Assembly (NCBI GenBank): GCA_038329555.1
Contig: JBBQNC010000061.1
Coordinates: 1-13,804 of the forward strand
Direction of reading: 5' to 3'
Origin: JALYUA01 sp038329555
Lineage (GTDB): Bacteria; Acidobacteriota; Thermoanaerobaculia; UBA5066; Gp7-AA6
DNA: 13,804 nucleotides
Part shown: positions 1 through 9,602 of the stretch, in pieces
Layout: each line of letters opens with the position of its first letter
Position numbering within the stretch: the stretch's first letter is position 1
Translations under genes and position numbers: made by a program
Notes under the pieces: model-generated
Told to the model about the DNA's origin: nothing
The model's input: the letters and a program-made list of their open reading frames with translations, nothing else
Database searches by the model: none

Positions 1-648
1 GACGTCTCGGGCGAGGGCGTCCAGCAGGCGCTCCTGAAGATCCTGGAGGGGACGATCGCGAACGTCCCGCCGCAGGGCGGCCGCAAGCACCCTCACCAGG
101 AGTTCATTCAGATCGATACGACGAACATCCTCTTCCTCTGCGGGGGCGCGTTCGTGGGCCTCGAGGACCTGATCAGCCGCCGGATGACGGAGAAGACGAT
201 GGGCTTCGGGGCGAAGATCACCTCGAAGAAGGAGAAGCGCCAGAGCGCGCTTCTCGAGAAGGTGCACCCCGAGGACCTGATCAAGTTCGGCATGATCCCC
301 GAGTTCGTCGGCCGGCTCCCCGTCGTCGCGACGCTGTCGGAGCTCGATCAGGCTGCGTTGGTCGAGATCCTGAAGGAGCCGAAGAACTCGCTCGTCAAGC
401 AGTACCAGACGATGCTCGAGTTCGAGAACGTCCAGCTGCGTTTCACCGACGACGCCATCGAGGCGATCGCCGAGGAGGCGCTCGCCCGCAACGTCGGCGC
501 CCGGGGATTGAAGATCATCATCGAGGACCTGATGCTCGACGTCATGTATCAAATCCCCTCGGACGACGACATCGAGGAGTGCGTGATCACGCACGACGTG
601 GTCAAGCATCGGACCAACCCCATCACGATCCTCCGCAAAGCCGGGTAA
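1..648 (+). CDS. clpX: ATP-dependent Clp protease ATP-binding subunit ClpX, C-terminal part (5' truncated by window)
   Basis: The window opens inside this gene; 215 codons remain before TAA. ClpX is the hexameric AAA+ unfoldase that recognises tagged substrates and feeds them into ClpP in the cytoplasm. The visible part starts in the conserved block just after Walker B (DVSGEGVQQALLKILEGT). It includes the RKH pore loop at visible residues 28-30 (GGRKHPHQEF), the sensor-1 stretch (NILFLCGGAF), the PEFVGRLP arginine-finger region and the sensor-2 GARGLK motif near visible residue 172. The zinc-binding domain, Walker A and the GYVG pore loop lie upstream of the window. The family ending is present (NPITILRKAG), so the 3' end is intact. 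A gap of 60 nt separates it from lon in the same direction. The clpX-lon neighbourhood is common, and clpP probably lies just upstream (inference). Identity is secure. Confidence 0.97.
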   Translation, partial: DVSGEGVQQALLKILEGTIANVPPQGGRKHPHQEFIQIDTTNILFLCGGAFVGLEDLISRRMTEKTMGFGAKITSKKEKRQSALLEKVHPEDLIKFGMIPEFVGRLPVVATLSELDQAALVEILKEPKNSLVKQYQTMLEFENVQLRFTDDAIEAIAEEALARNVGARGLKIIIEDLMLDVMYQIPSDDDIEECVITHDVVKHRTNPITILRKAG

Positions 649-708
649 AACGCCCGACCCCATCGGCCCGCGGCCCTCCGCCGCTGGTTCGAAAGGACCC
701 GATCTCCC

Positions 709-3108
<2,400 letters not shown>

Positions 3109-3123
3109 TCGCGGCCGGACGGC

Positions 3124-3717
3124 TTGAAAAAGGATGAGAGCCACGGCGGACTGGTCGCCGCGGTTCACCGGCGTGAAGACTTCCCCACGGGCGGCCATCC
3201 GGTCGTCGCCATGGTCGGTCGGTCGAACGTCGGCAAATCGAGCCTTTTGAACCGGCTCCTCGGCCGCGATGTGGCCCGAGTCGGCAAGACCCCGGGCAAG
3301 ACGCGGGGCATTTACTTTTATGAGACACGAGACGGACATCACATCGCCGATCTTCCCGGCGCCGGTTACGCCCGGCGTTCGAAGGAGGAGCGCGAGGGCT
3401 GGGCGCGCCTGGCCGACGAGCTCTTCGGGAGCGGCCGAGTGAGCCTGGCTCTGAGGTTGATCGACTCGCGCGTTCCGGACGCGTCCGCCGACGTCGAGCT
3501 TCGCGACTATCTCGAAGGGGTGGGCGTGCCCTCCCTCGCGGTGGCGACGAAATGGGACCGGGTGGGCGCCTCCGAGCGAGTCCGCGCGCGGCGGGCGATC
3601 GAGGCCGGGCACGGCGCCGTGTGGCCCGTGTCGGCGAAGACGGGCGAAGGCATAGACGAGCTTCGGCGGGAGATCCGCCGAGTCATCTCGGGAGGCGAGG
3701 AGAGAGCACATGGCTAG
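3124..3717 (+). CDS. engB: Ribosome biogenesis GTP-binding protein EngB (YihA/YsxC)
   Basis: Small TrmE-Era-EngA-EngB family GTPase needed for 50S subunit maturation; 197 residues, normal length. G1 P-loop GRSNVGKS is at 32-39, the G2 threonine is in TPGKTRG (Thr60), G3 DLPG at 76-79 (DLPGAGYA, where many relatives have DLPGYGYA), G4 TKWD at 142-145 and G5 SAKTG at 170-174. The start is TTG at 3124. The only nearby ATG (3134) is out of frame, and about 26 residues ahead of G1 is normal for EngB, so TTG is credible, though the ribosome-binding site (GGACGG) is weak. The gene lies 15 nt after lon. Its final codons overlap the rho start by 8 bp, which points to translational coupling. Confidence 0.95.
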   Translation: MKKDESHGGLVAAVHRREDFPTGGHPVVAMVGRSNVGKSSLLNRLLGRDVARVGKTPGKTRGIYFYETRDGHHIADLPGAGYARRSKEEREGWARLADELFGSGRVSLALRLIDSRVPDASADVELRDYLEGVGVPSLAVATKWDRVGASERVRARRAIEAGHGAVWPVSAKTGEGIDELRREIRRVISGGEERAHG

Positions 3718-5089
3718 AAGAAAAGGATCGAACGGCTCCGACGTGCAGACGCTCGATCCTCCCGCACCGCCGGAGGGTCTTCCGGACACGACGGCCGAGG
3801 AACAGGAGCAGGAGGCGCTCGCCATCGAGCATGGCGACACACTCGACATCCGGGCGCTCCACGAGATCAAGATTCCGCAGCTCCTGAAGATCGCGAAGGA
3901 TCTCGAGGTCGAGAACGCGACCGGTATGCGCAAGCAGGACCTGATCTTCAAGATCCTGCAGGCTCAGACCGAAAAGAAGGGCCTGATCTTCTCGGAGGGC
4001 GTGCTCGAGTGCCTTCCCGACGGGTTCGGGTTCCTGCGGGCCCCCGAGTACAACTACCTGCCGGGCCCCGACGACATCTACGTGTCGCCGTCGCAGATCC
4101 GGAAGTTCGACCTGCGCACGGGCGACACGGTGTCCGGCCAGATCCGGCCCCCTAAGGAGGGCGAGCGGTACTTCGCCCTGATCAAGGTCGAGGCCGTCAA
4201 CTTCGAGCACCCCGACGTCGCCCGGGAGAAGATCTTCTTCGACAATCTCACCCCGCTGTACCCGCAGGACCGCATCAAGCTCGAGGTCCAGGGCAACATG
4301 ACCTCCCGAGTCCTCGACCTCGTGGCGCCCGTCGGCAAGGGGCAGCGGGGGCTGATCGTGGCCGCGCCGCGCACCGGCAAGACGATGGTCCTCCAGTCGC
4401 TCGCGAACTCCATTTCGACGAACCACCCGGAAGTGACGCTCATCGTGCTGCTGATCGACGAGCGGCCGGAAGAGGTTACGGACATGCAGCGTTCGGTCAA
4501 GGGCGAGGTCATCTCCTCGACGTTCGACGAGCCGGCTGCGCGGCACGTCCAGGTCGCGGAGATGGTCATCGAGAAGGCCAAGCGCCTGGTCGAGCACAAG
4601 CGGGACGTCGTGATCCTCCTCGACTCGATCACCCGGCTCGCGCGCGCCTACAACGCGATCGTTCCCCCGTCGGGCAAGGTCCTCTCGGGAGGCGTGGACT
4701 CGAACGCGCTCCAGCGGCCCAAGCGTTTCTTCGGGGCCGCGAGAAACGTCGAGGAGGGCGGCTCCCTCACGATCATGGCGACGGCCCTCATCGACACGGG
4801 ATCCCGAATGGACGACGTCATCTTCGAGGAGTTCAAGGGCACGGGCAACATGGAAGTCCACCTCGACCGGAAGCTCGTGGACAAGCGGGTTTTCCCGGCG
4901 ATCGACATCAACAAGTCGGGAACGCGGAAGGAAGAGCTCCTCATGGACAAGCAGGAGCTGAACCGGGTCTGGGTGCTCCGCAAGGTCCTGAACCCGCTCT
5001 CGACCGTTGAGGCCATGGAGCTTCTGACCGAGAAGCTCGACAAGACGAAGTCCAACGGCGAGTTCCTCTCGATGATGAGCCAGGGGTGA
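3710..5089 (+). CDS. rho: Transcription termination factor Rho
   Basis: Hexameric RNA-dependent ATPase/helicase that terminates transcription; 459 residues. An acidic, non-conserved extension (1-44) precedes the Rho N-terminal helical domain (about 45-87), then the cold-shock RNA-binding domain with the RNP1 motif DGFGFLR at 104-110. The ATPase core has P-loop AAPRTGKT at 218-225 (many Rho proteins have PPKAGKT, so lysine is replaced by arginine at 221), Walker B VILLD at 301-305, the Q-loop around VKGEVISS (263-270) and the R-loop with LSGGVDSNAL (325-334). All motor elements are present. The ATG sits inside the end of engB, with GGAGG and GAGAG purine tracts upstream serving as ribosome-binding site. 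The stop TGA is buried in a G-rich repeat tract described separately. No classical intrinsic terminator follows. Confidence 0.98.
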   Translation: MARRKGSNGSDVQTLDPPAPPEGLPDTTAEEQEQEALAIEHGDTLDIRALHEIKIPQLLKIAKDLEVENATGMRKQDLIFKILQAQTEKKGLIFSEGVLECLPDGFGFLRAPEYNYLPGPDDIYVSPSQIRKFDLRTGDTVSGQIRPPKEGERYFALIKVEAVNFEHPDVAREKIFFDNLTPLYPQDRIKLEVQGNMTSRVLDLVAPVGKGQRGLIVAAPRTGKTMVLQSLANSISTNHPEVTLIVLLIDERPEEVTDMQRSVKGEVISSTFDEPAARHVQVAEMVIEKAKRLVEHKRDVVILLDSITRLARAYNAIVPPSGKVLSGGVDSNALQRPKRFFGAARNVEEGGSLTIMATALIDTGSRMDDVIFEEFKGTGNMEVHLDRKLVDKRVFPAIDINKSGTRKEELLMDKQELNRVWVLRKVLNPLSTVEAMELLTEKLDKTKSNGEFLSMMSQG

Positions 5090-5137
5090 GGGTAAGGGGT
5101 CATGGGTTGTGGGTTATGGTCATGAGTCAGGGGCTAT
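5083..5137 (+). repeat. Degenerate G-rich heptad tract with G-quadruplex motif over the rho stop codon
   Basis: GGGT-type words recur with steps of 6 or 7 bp (5084, 5090, 5097, 5104, 5111, then the variants GAGT at 5124 and GGGC at 5131). A rough unit is GGGTYAT. The first five G-tracts (5083-5086, 5090-5092, 5096-5099, 5104-5106, 5111-5113) are separated by loops of 3-4 nt, which satisfies the usual G-quadruplex rule on the sense strand, so both DNA and rho mRNA could fold. The rho TGA (5087-5089) lies inside the first loop. Whether it has a function is inference. Confidence 0.75.
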
Positions 5138-5193
5138 GAACCGTCTTCCGTGATGATCGAGCCCTGATTCATCGCCAGGCGGACACCGGCCGG

Positions 5194-5232
5194 ACTCAAA
5201 ACTCAAAACTCAAAACTCAAAACTCAAAACTC
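5194..5232 (+). repeat. Perfect ACTCAAA heptad tandem repeat, about 5.6 copies
   Basis: Five exact copies of ACTCAAA (5194-5228) are followed by a partial ACTC (5229-5232). The array is A/C-rich and contrasts with the GC-rich surroundings. It lies 17 nt ahead of the mqnA start codon in the 160-nt rho-mqnA spacer. The rest of the spacer (5138-5193) shows no gene and no hairpin that I can support. A TATGGT at 5115-5120 resembles a -10 box but has no convincing -35. Confidence 0.9.
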
Positions 5233-5249
5233 CAGACCGGCGACCCCCC

Positions 5250-6035
5250 ATGCGCTTCTCCGTCGTCGACTTCCTGAACGCGCGGCCCCTGACCTGGGGG
5301 CTGCTTCGGGAGACCCCGGCGGGGGTCGATGTGTCCCGGGACCTGCCCTCCGTCTGCGCGGAGAAGCTCGCTCGCGGCGACGCCGACGTCGGGTTGATTC
5401 CGTCGATCGAGTACCAGCGCATCCCCGGTCTTCGCGTCATTCCCTCTCTCGGGATCGCCGCTTCCTCCGAGGTCCGTTCGGTGCTCCTCGTCTCGCGGGT
5501 GTCGCGCGAGCGCATCGCCTCGGTGGCGCTCGATCCGGCGTCGCGCACCTCGGCGGCGCTCGTGCGGATCCTGCTGGAGCGGCGGTACGGAGTCCGGCCG
5601 CGATTCATCGAGGAAGCCTCCGAGGACGCGGACGCGCGGCTCGTCATCGGCGATCCCGCGCTGAAGGCTCGCCTGAGCGGGCAGGTCGTCCTCGACCTCG
5701 CGGCGGAATGGCGCGCCTTCACCGGCCGCTCGTTCGTCTTCGCCTTCTGGGCGGTTCGGGACGGGGTGGACGCGCTCGAGGCCGAGCGCCTCGTGTTGTG
5801 GTCGCGCGACCGGGCGCGAGACGAGTTCCGGCGGTTGGTGCGCGAGGAGGCCGCGGAGACGGGCCTGTCCGAGGCCGTCGTCGAGGACTATCTCCGTCAC
5901 AGCCTCCACTTCGAGCTCGACCGCGCGGACTTCGGCGGTCTCGAGCTGTTCTACAGGCTCGCCGCGGACGCGGGGCTGATCGACGCGGCGCGCCCGATCG
6001 ACTTCGTCGCCCACGGCGTGACCCTGTCCCGCTGA
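5250..6035 (+). CDS. mqnA: Chorismate dehydratase MqnA (futalosine menaquinone pathway)
   Basis: Converts chorismate to 3-enolpyruvylbenzoate (3-[(1-carboxyvinyl)oxy]benzoate), the first committed step of the futalosine route to menaquinone. The 261 residues match the family length. The periplasmic-binding-protein-like fold is marked by the opening VDFLNARPLTWGL, the substrate-pocket stretch ADVGLIPSIEYQ near residues 45-56, and LDPASRTSAALVRILLE near 91-107. Later come the IGDPALK hinge region and the DLAAEWRAFTGRSFVFAFW block. The ATG gives the conserved N-terminus. The C-rich bases directly before it contain no Shine-Dalgarno sequence, which is odd. The next gene starts at or just after its stop codon. 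mqnC lies 1.25 kb downstream, supporting the assignment. mqnB, mqnD and mqnE are not in the window. Confidence 0.93.
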   Translation: MRFSVVDFLNARPLTWGLLRETPAGVDVSRDLPSVCAEKLARGDADVGLIPSIEYQRIPGLRVIPSLGIAASSEVRSVLLVSRVSRERIASVALDPASRTSAALVRILLERRYGVRPRFIEEASEDADARLVIGDPALKARLSGQVVLDLAAEWRAFTGRSFVFAFWAVRDGVDALEAERLVLWSRDRARDEFRRLVREEAAETGLSEAVVEDYLRHSLHFELDRADFGGLELFYRLAADAGLIDAARPIDFVAHGVTLSR

Positions 6036-7168
6036 GCGCCGCGGCGGACGGAGACGCGGCCGGGAGGCCCTCTCTCGAGCGGCGGATCGCCGCCCATCCC
6101 GATGCGGTCGCGCTCCTGCTCCTGGCACTGGGGCTGGCCGCGCGCCTTCGCGCCGCCCGGAGTCCCTTCGTCACTCCGGACGAGTTGCTCCATCTCCGCA
6201 TCGCCGCATCCCCCGGCCTGTGGGCGACGTATCAGGCGAGCCTCGGGAACGCGCACCCGCCGCTGTTCTTCCTCCTGCTCCACGGGTGGCGCCGCATCGC
6301 GGAAACGGCCTGGCAGCTTCGCCTCCTTCCCGTGGCGTGCGGCACCGCCTTCCTCTGGGCCGCCTACCGGTGGGCGGCCTCGACGTTCGGGCTCGCGAGC
6401 GGACTGATCACGCTCGCGTTCCTTTCGTTCATGCCCTCCCTCGTGCTGGTCTCCTCGGAGCTGCGAGGGTACGCGCTGCTTCTCCTGTTGATCGGCGCCG
6501 CGCTCGGCGCGCTGGAACGCGCCTTCGCGCGAGAGTCGCCGGCCCGCCTCGGTCTGTTCACCCTGCTCGCGGCCCTCGCGCTTCTGACCCACTACGTCGC
6601 GATCCGGTGTGTCGCCGCCGCGTTCGCGTACGCGGCCGTGCGCATCGCGATCGACGGGCCGCCGCGGCGGTTCGTGGCCGCGTGGGCGGCGGGACAGGCG
6701 GCGCTGGCGGCGCTTCTGGCGTTTCTGTTCGTCAGCCACCTCTCGCACCTGCGGGGGAGCGCGCTCGAGCGGGAGGTGCAGACGACGTGGCTGCGCGAGA
6801 GCTACCCGGGCGCCTCCGAGGGACCGCTGCGATTTCTCGGACGGCAGACGCTCGCCGCCTTCCAGTTCCCGTTCCCCTCGCCCGCTGCCGCGGCGGTCGC
6901 GCTGATCCTGTTTCTCGGAGGAACCGCCTGGCTCGTCCTGCGGCGGCGCCCCTCCGCGATCCTTCTCGGCGTTCCCTTCGTCCTGGCCGCGGCGGGAGGC
7001 GTGCTCTCGTTGTATCCGTACGGGGCGACGCGCCACTCCGCCGACCTCACCCTGTTCGCCTCCGCGGGGGCGTCGGTGGCGCTCGCGCGGCTGTCGGGCG
7101 AAAGACTCTGGGTGGCCGTCGCGGTGGCCGCAGTCCTGGTCGCGGCCGGATTTGCCGTCTCGGGCTAA
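6032..7168 (+). CDS. Polytopic membrane glycosyltransferase of GT-C type (PMT/ArnT-like), substrate unknown
   Basis: About 378 residues with roughly nine hydrophobic spans, so an integral inner-membrane protein. After the first span come Asp50-Glu51 in FVTPDELLHL and then NAHPPLFFLLLH (His75-Pro-Pro). This acidic pair followed by an HPPL block is the signature of GT-C enzymes that use polyprenyl-phosphate sugars with the active site on the outer face. The donor and acceptor are not evident. The C-terminal part is hydrophobic with no soluble domain. The start is unresolved: the frame runs open back into mqnA, but no ATG, GTG or TTG lies between the mqnA stop and the first membrane span. I placed it at CTG 6032, which overlaps the mqnA stop as CTGA. 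A GGGAGG at 6062-6067 has no usual start codon after it. Its position between mqnA and mqnC does not imply a menaquinone role. Confidence 0.72.
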   Translation: MSAAADGDAAGRPSLERRIAAHPDAVALLLLALGLAARLRAARSPFVTPDELLHLRIAASPGLWATYQASLGNAHPPLFFLLLHGWRRIAETAWQLRLLPVACGTAFLWAAYRWAASTFGLASGLITLAFLSFMPSLVLVSSELRGYALLLLLIGAALGALERAFARESPARLGLFTLLAALALLTHYVAIRCVAAAFAYAAVRIAIDGPPRRFVAAWAAGQAALAALLAFLFVSHLSHLRGSALEREVQTTWLRESYPGASEGPLRFLGRQTLAAFQFPFPSPAAAAVALILFLGGTAWLVLRRRPSAILLGVPFVLAAAGGVLSLYPYGATRHSADLTLFASAGASVALARLSGERLWVAVAVAAVLVAAGFAVSG

Positions 7169-7276
7169 CCGTCGCCTGCGCTGCGCCCGGGATCTGCCTC
7201 CGGCACCCGGCTCGCCCGAGAATTCCGGACCCGGGAACCGATGACTGAAAAGCGGATCGGCCCCGGGATTAACCGA

Positions 7277-7282
7277 TAGAAT
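7277..7282 (+). promoter_or_regulatory. Candidate -10 box TAGAAT for mqnC
   Basis: TAGAAT stands out in the 121-nt gap between the glycosyltransferase stop and the proposed mqnC start. A start site 7 nt downstream would fall at about 7289-7290, on the in-frame CTG. No good -35 hexamer lies 16-18 nt upstream. The gap also holds a 12-codon open frame (ATG 7241 to TAG 7277-7279) with a GGGAA sequence before it; I cannot tell whether it is translated. Confidence 0.4.
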
Positions 7283-7289
7283 TCGAGAC

Positions 7290-8483
7290 CTGACGGCGAG
7301 CCGTACGGGAGCCATCCTGGAGCGCACGCTGGGCGGAGAGCGCCTGGCGTTTGACGACGCGGTCATCCTGCTCGAAGAGGGAGATCTCCTCGCACTGGGC
7401 GCCGCCGCGGACACGGTGCGGCGGCAGAAGAACGATCCCGCAGTCGCCACGTACATCGTCGACCGGAACATCAACTACACGAACGTCTGCATCTACCGCT
7501 GCCAGTTCTGCGCCTTCTACCGGCCCTCGCCCGCGCATCCCGAGTCGTACGTCCTGACGTGGGATCAGATCGGGCAGAAGATCCAGGAAACGATCGACCT
7601 CGGCGGCACCGGCGTCCTCCTGCAGGGCGGAGTCCACGCGGATCTCCCGTTTTCGTTCTACGAGGAGATGTTTCGCTTCATCCGCGGGAACTTTCCGACG
7701 ATCCATCTCCACGCGCTGTCCGCGCCGGAGGTCTACTTCCTTCAGAAGGTCACGAAGGCCCCGATGCGCGACGTCATCTCCCGGCTCCGGGACGCGGGAC
7801 TGCAGTCCATCCCGGGGGGCGGCGCGGAAATCCTCGAGGACTCCGTGCGCCGCCGCATCTGGTCGCTCACGAAAGCACCGACGGAGAAGTGGGTGGAGGT
7901 CCACGAGGCCGCTCACGGGCTCGGCATGCGGACGACCGCGACGATGATGTTCGGCGTCGGCGAATCGTACGCCGACCGCGTCACGCACTTCGAGGTGGTC
8001 CGGAGCCTTCAGGACCGCACCGGGGGGTTCACCGCCTGGATTCCCTGGACGTTTCAGAAGGAGAACACAGCCCTGGATCAGAAGGTCGACGAGGCGGGGG
8101 GATTCGAGTATCTGAAGACCCTCGCCGTTTCGCGGCTCTATTTCGACAACATCCGGCACGTGCAGGGGTCGTGGGTGACTCAGGGCTCGAAGATCGGCCA
8201 GGTGTCGCTGTCGTTCGGCGCGGACGACCTGGGATCGATCATGATCGAGGAGAACGTCGTCTACGCGGCGGGAGCCAGAAACCGCCTGACGCAGGCGGAG
8301 ATGCGGCGCCTGATCGAGGACGCGGGCTACCGGCCGGTCCAGCGGCGGACGCTCTACGACGCCTGTTGGGATGCCTGCTGCACGAGCCCGATCCCCGAGC
8401 CGATCGCAGCACCCGAGGGGGAGCTTCCCGCGGCGTCCCGCCCGCCGCCGGGCGCCTTCCCGGAGCCCGCCGTCCCCGTCTAG
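7290..8483 (+). CDS. mqnC: Cyclic dehypoxanthinyl futalosine synthase MqnC, radical SAM
   Basis: Radical SAM enzyme that cyclises dehypoxanthinyl futalosine, a later step of the same pathway as MqnA. The cluster motif CX3CX2C is at Cys67, Cys71 and Cys74 (NVCIYRCQFCAFYR), preceded by YIVDRNINYTN. It is followed by GGTGVLLQGGVHADLPFSFY and the HLHALSAPEV block, all characteristic of MqnC. The first ATG/GTG/TTG in frame is GTG 7416, but the preceding codons encode conserved family sequence (ILERTLGGERL, then LLALGAAADTV), so translation must start earlier. Upstream in-frame TGA at 7242 bounds the search. The candidates are CTG 7290 (7 nt after TAGAAT, used here) and CTG 7317 (5 nt after GGGAG). 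The C-terminus is unusual: three cysteines (359, 363, 364) followed by a Pro/Ala-rich tail of about 32 residues. The stop overlaps the convergent kinase stop. Confidence 0.93.
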   Translation: MTASRTGAILERTLGGERLAFDDAVILLEEGDLLALGAAADTVRRQKNDPAVATYIVDRNINYTNVCIYRCQFCAFYRPSPAHPESYVLTWDQIGQKIQETIDLGGTGVLLQGGVHADLPFSFYEEMFRFIRGNFPTIHLHALSAPEVYFLQKVTKAPMRDVISRLRDAGLQSIPGGGAEILEDSVRRRIWSLTKAPTEKWVEVHEAAHGLGMRTTATMMFGVGESYADRVTHFEVVRSLQDRTGGFTAWIPWTFQKENTALDQKVDEAGGFEYLKTLAVSRLYFDNIRHVQGSWVTQGSKIGQVSLSFGADDLGSIMIEENVVYAAGARNRLTQAEMRRLIEDAGYRPVQRRTLYDACWDACCTSPIPEPIAAPEGELPAASRPPPGAFPEPAVPV

Positions 8484-9595
8484 CGGGACCGGGCGGCGGC
8501 GGCGCGCCCTCCGCCGCCGTCGGCGAGTGGAACGTCCGCAGCGGGCGCCTGCGGCGCCCGACCGGCGCGGACGGCCGCCGGCTTCCCCCGGGACCTTTCC
8601 CAGCAGGATCCGGCCGCCAGTCCCAGGAGGAACAGGCCCACCCCCGCCGCGACGCGGAGGGAGAGGCGCGTCCGCCGGTGCTTCCAGGGCGGCTCGCTGC
8701 GGAAGTGGACCCTCTCCGCGGACTGGGCGGTCTGCTCGGCCTGCCAGGATCGGAGATCGATGATGAGGTCGGAGGCCGACTGGTAGCGGTCCGCGGGATC
8801 CTTCTCGAGGCAGCGGAAGACGTAGCCCCGCAGGTCCTCCGAGATCCTCTCCGCCTCGGGGTACTTGCGGGGATCGTCGCGGAGCACGGCGCCGAGAGTG
8901 TCGACGGGGGTGTCCCGCACGAACGCTCGCCGTCCGGTCAGCATCTCGAAGAAGACCGCGCCGAGCGAGAAGATGTCGCTGCGGGCGTCCGCGCGTTTGC
9001 CCCGGACCTGCTCGGGCGAGATGTAGCCCGCCGTTCCGACGAGGACGCGGCCGCTCGACTGGCCCCGGCCGACGTGTGTGTCGGAGCTCGAGAGCAGCGA
9101 GGCGCCGGTCGACGGCTTCTCGATTCTGGCGATGCCGAAGTCCAGGATCTTGGACCGCCCGTCGTTGGTCAGGAAGATGTTCTCCGGTTTGACGTCGCGG
9201 TGGACGACCCCCTTCGCGTGCGCCGCCGCGAGGCCGTCCGCGATCTGGCAGATGAGCTCCGCCGCCCGCTTCTCGGCGACCGGGCCCCCGCGCAGGCGGT
9301 CGGCCAGCGTCTCTCCCTGAAGCAGCTCCGTCACCGCATAGGGCACTCCGCGGTGGGTCCCGGTGTCGTGGATGGCGACGATGTTCGGGTGGTTCAAGGC
9401 CGCGACGACGTGGGTCTCCCGCTGGAAGCGCACGAGCGACGCGTCGTCGTTCGCGTCGGCGGCCGAAAGGAGCTTCAAGGCGACTTCCCGGCGCAGGCGG
9501 TTGTCCCGCGCCCGGTAGACCTCGCCCATTCCGCCGCGCCCGAGGGGCGCGAGAATCTCGTAGGGCCCCAGAAGCTCGCCGGCCGGCAGATCCAT
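8480..9595 (-). CDS. Membrane-anchored Hanks-type Ser/Thr protein kinase
   Basis: 371 residues from ATG 9595. The cytosolic kinase domain has the P-loop GRGGMG at 19-24, invariant Lys41 in VALKLL, the catalytic loop HRDVKPEN with Asp134, DFG at 152-154 and the P+1 anchor SPEQ at 193-196, so it should be active. The activation segment carries a Ser/Gly-rich stretch (about 160-187) that is a likely autophosphorylation region. A basic patch (KHRRTR, 305-310) leads into one membrane span (about 312-329). Only about 40 low-complexity Ala/Gly/Pro residues follow, with no PASTA, TPR or beta-propeller sensor. I chose ATG 9595 because it lies eight residues before the conserved LGPYEILAPLG and 7 nt after a TATGCT box. 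Upstream ATGs at 9607 and 9673 extend the frame, but 9673 would overlap the divergent gene. The target is unknown. Confidence 0.92.
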   Translation of the reverse strand: MDLPAGELLGPYEILAPLGRGGMGEVYRARDNRLRREVALKLLSAADANDDASLVRFQRETHVVAALNHPNIVAIHDTGTHRGVPYAVTELLQGETLADRLRGGPVAEKRAAELICQIADGLAAAHAKGVVHRDVKPENIFLTNDGRSKILDFGIARIEKPSTGASLLSSSDTHVGRGQSSGRVLVGTAGYISPEQVRGKRADARSDIFSLGAVFFEMLTGRRAFVRDTPVDTLGAVLRDDPRKYPEAERISEDLRGYVFRCLEKDPADRYQSASDLIIDLRSWQAEQTAQSAERVHFRSEPPWKHRRTRLSLRVAAGVGLFLLGLAAGSCWERSRGKPAAVRAGRAPQAPAADVPLADGGGGRAAAARSR

Positions 9596-9602
9596 TCCCG
9601 TG

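Noticed and set aside
5194..5232. CRISPR array
   Set aside because: The units are 7 bp, directly adjacent, with no spacers and no cas genes.
5090..5249. Intrinsic terminator after rho
   Set aside because: I found no GC-rich hairpin followed by a T-run; the G-rich tract and heptads explain the visible structure.
7241..7279. 12-codon open frame upstream of mqnC as a leader peptide
   Set aside because: It has a weak GGGAA before ATG but no run of regulatory codons and no attenuator hairpin. It could equally be the displaced mqnC start.
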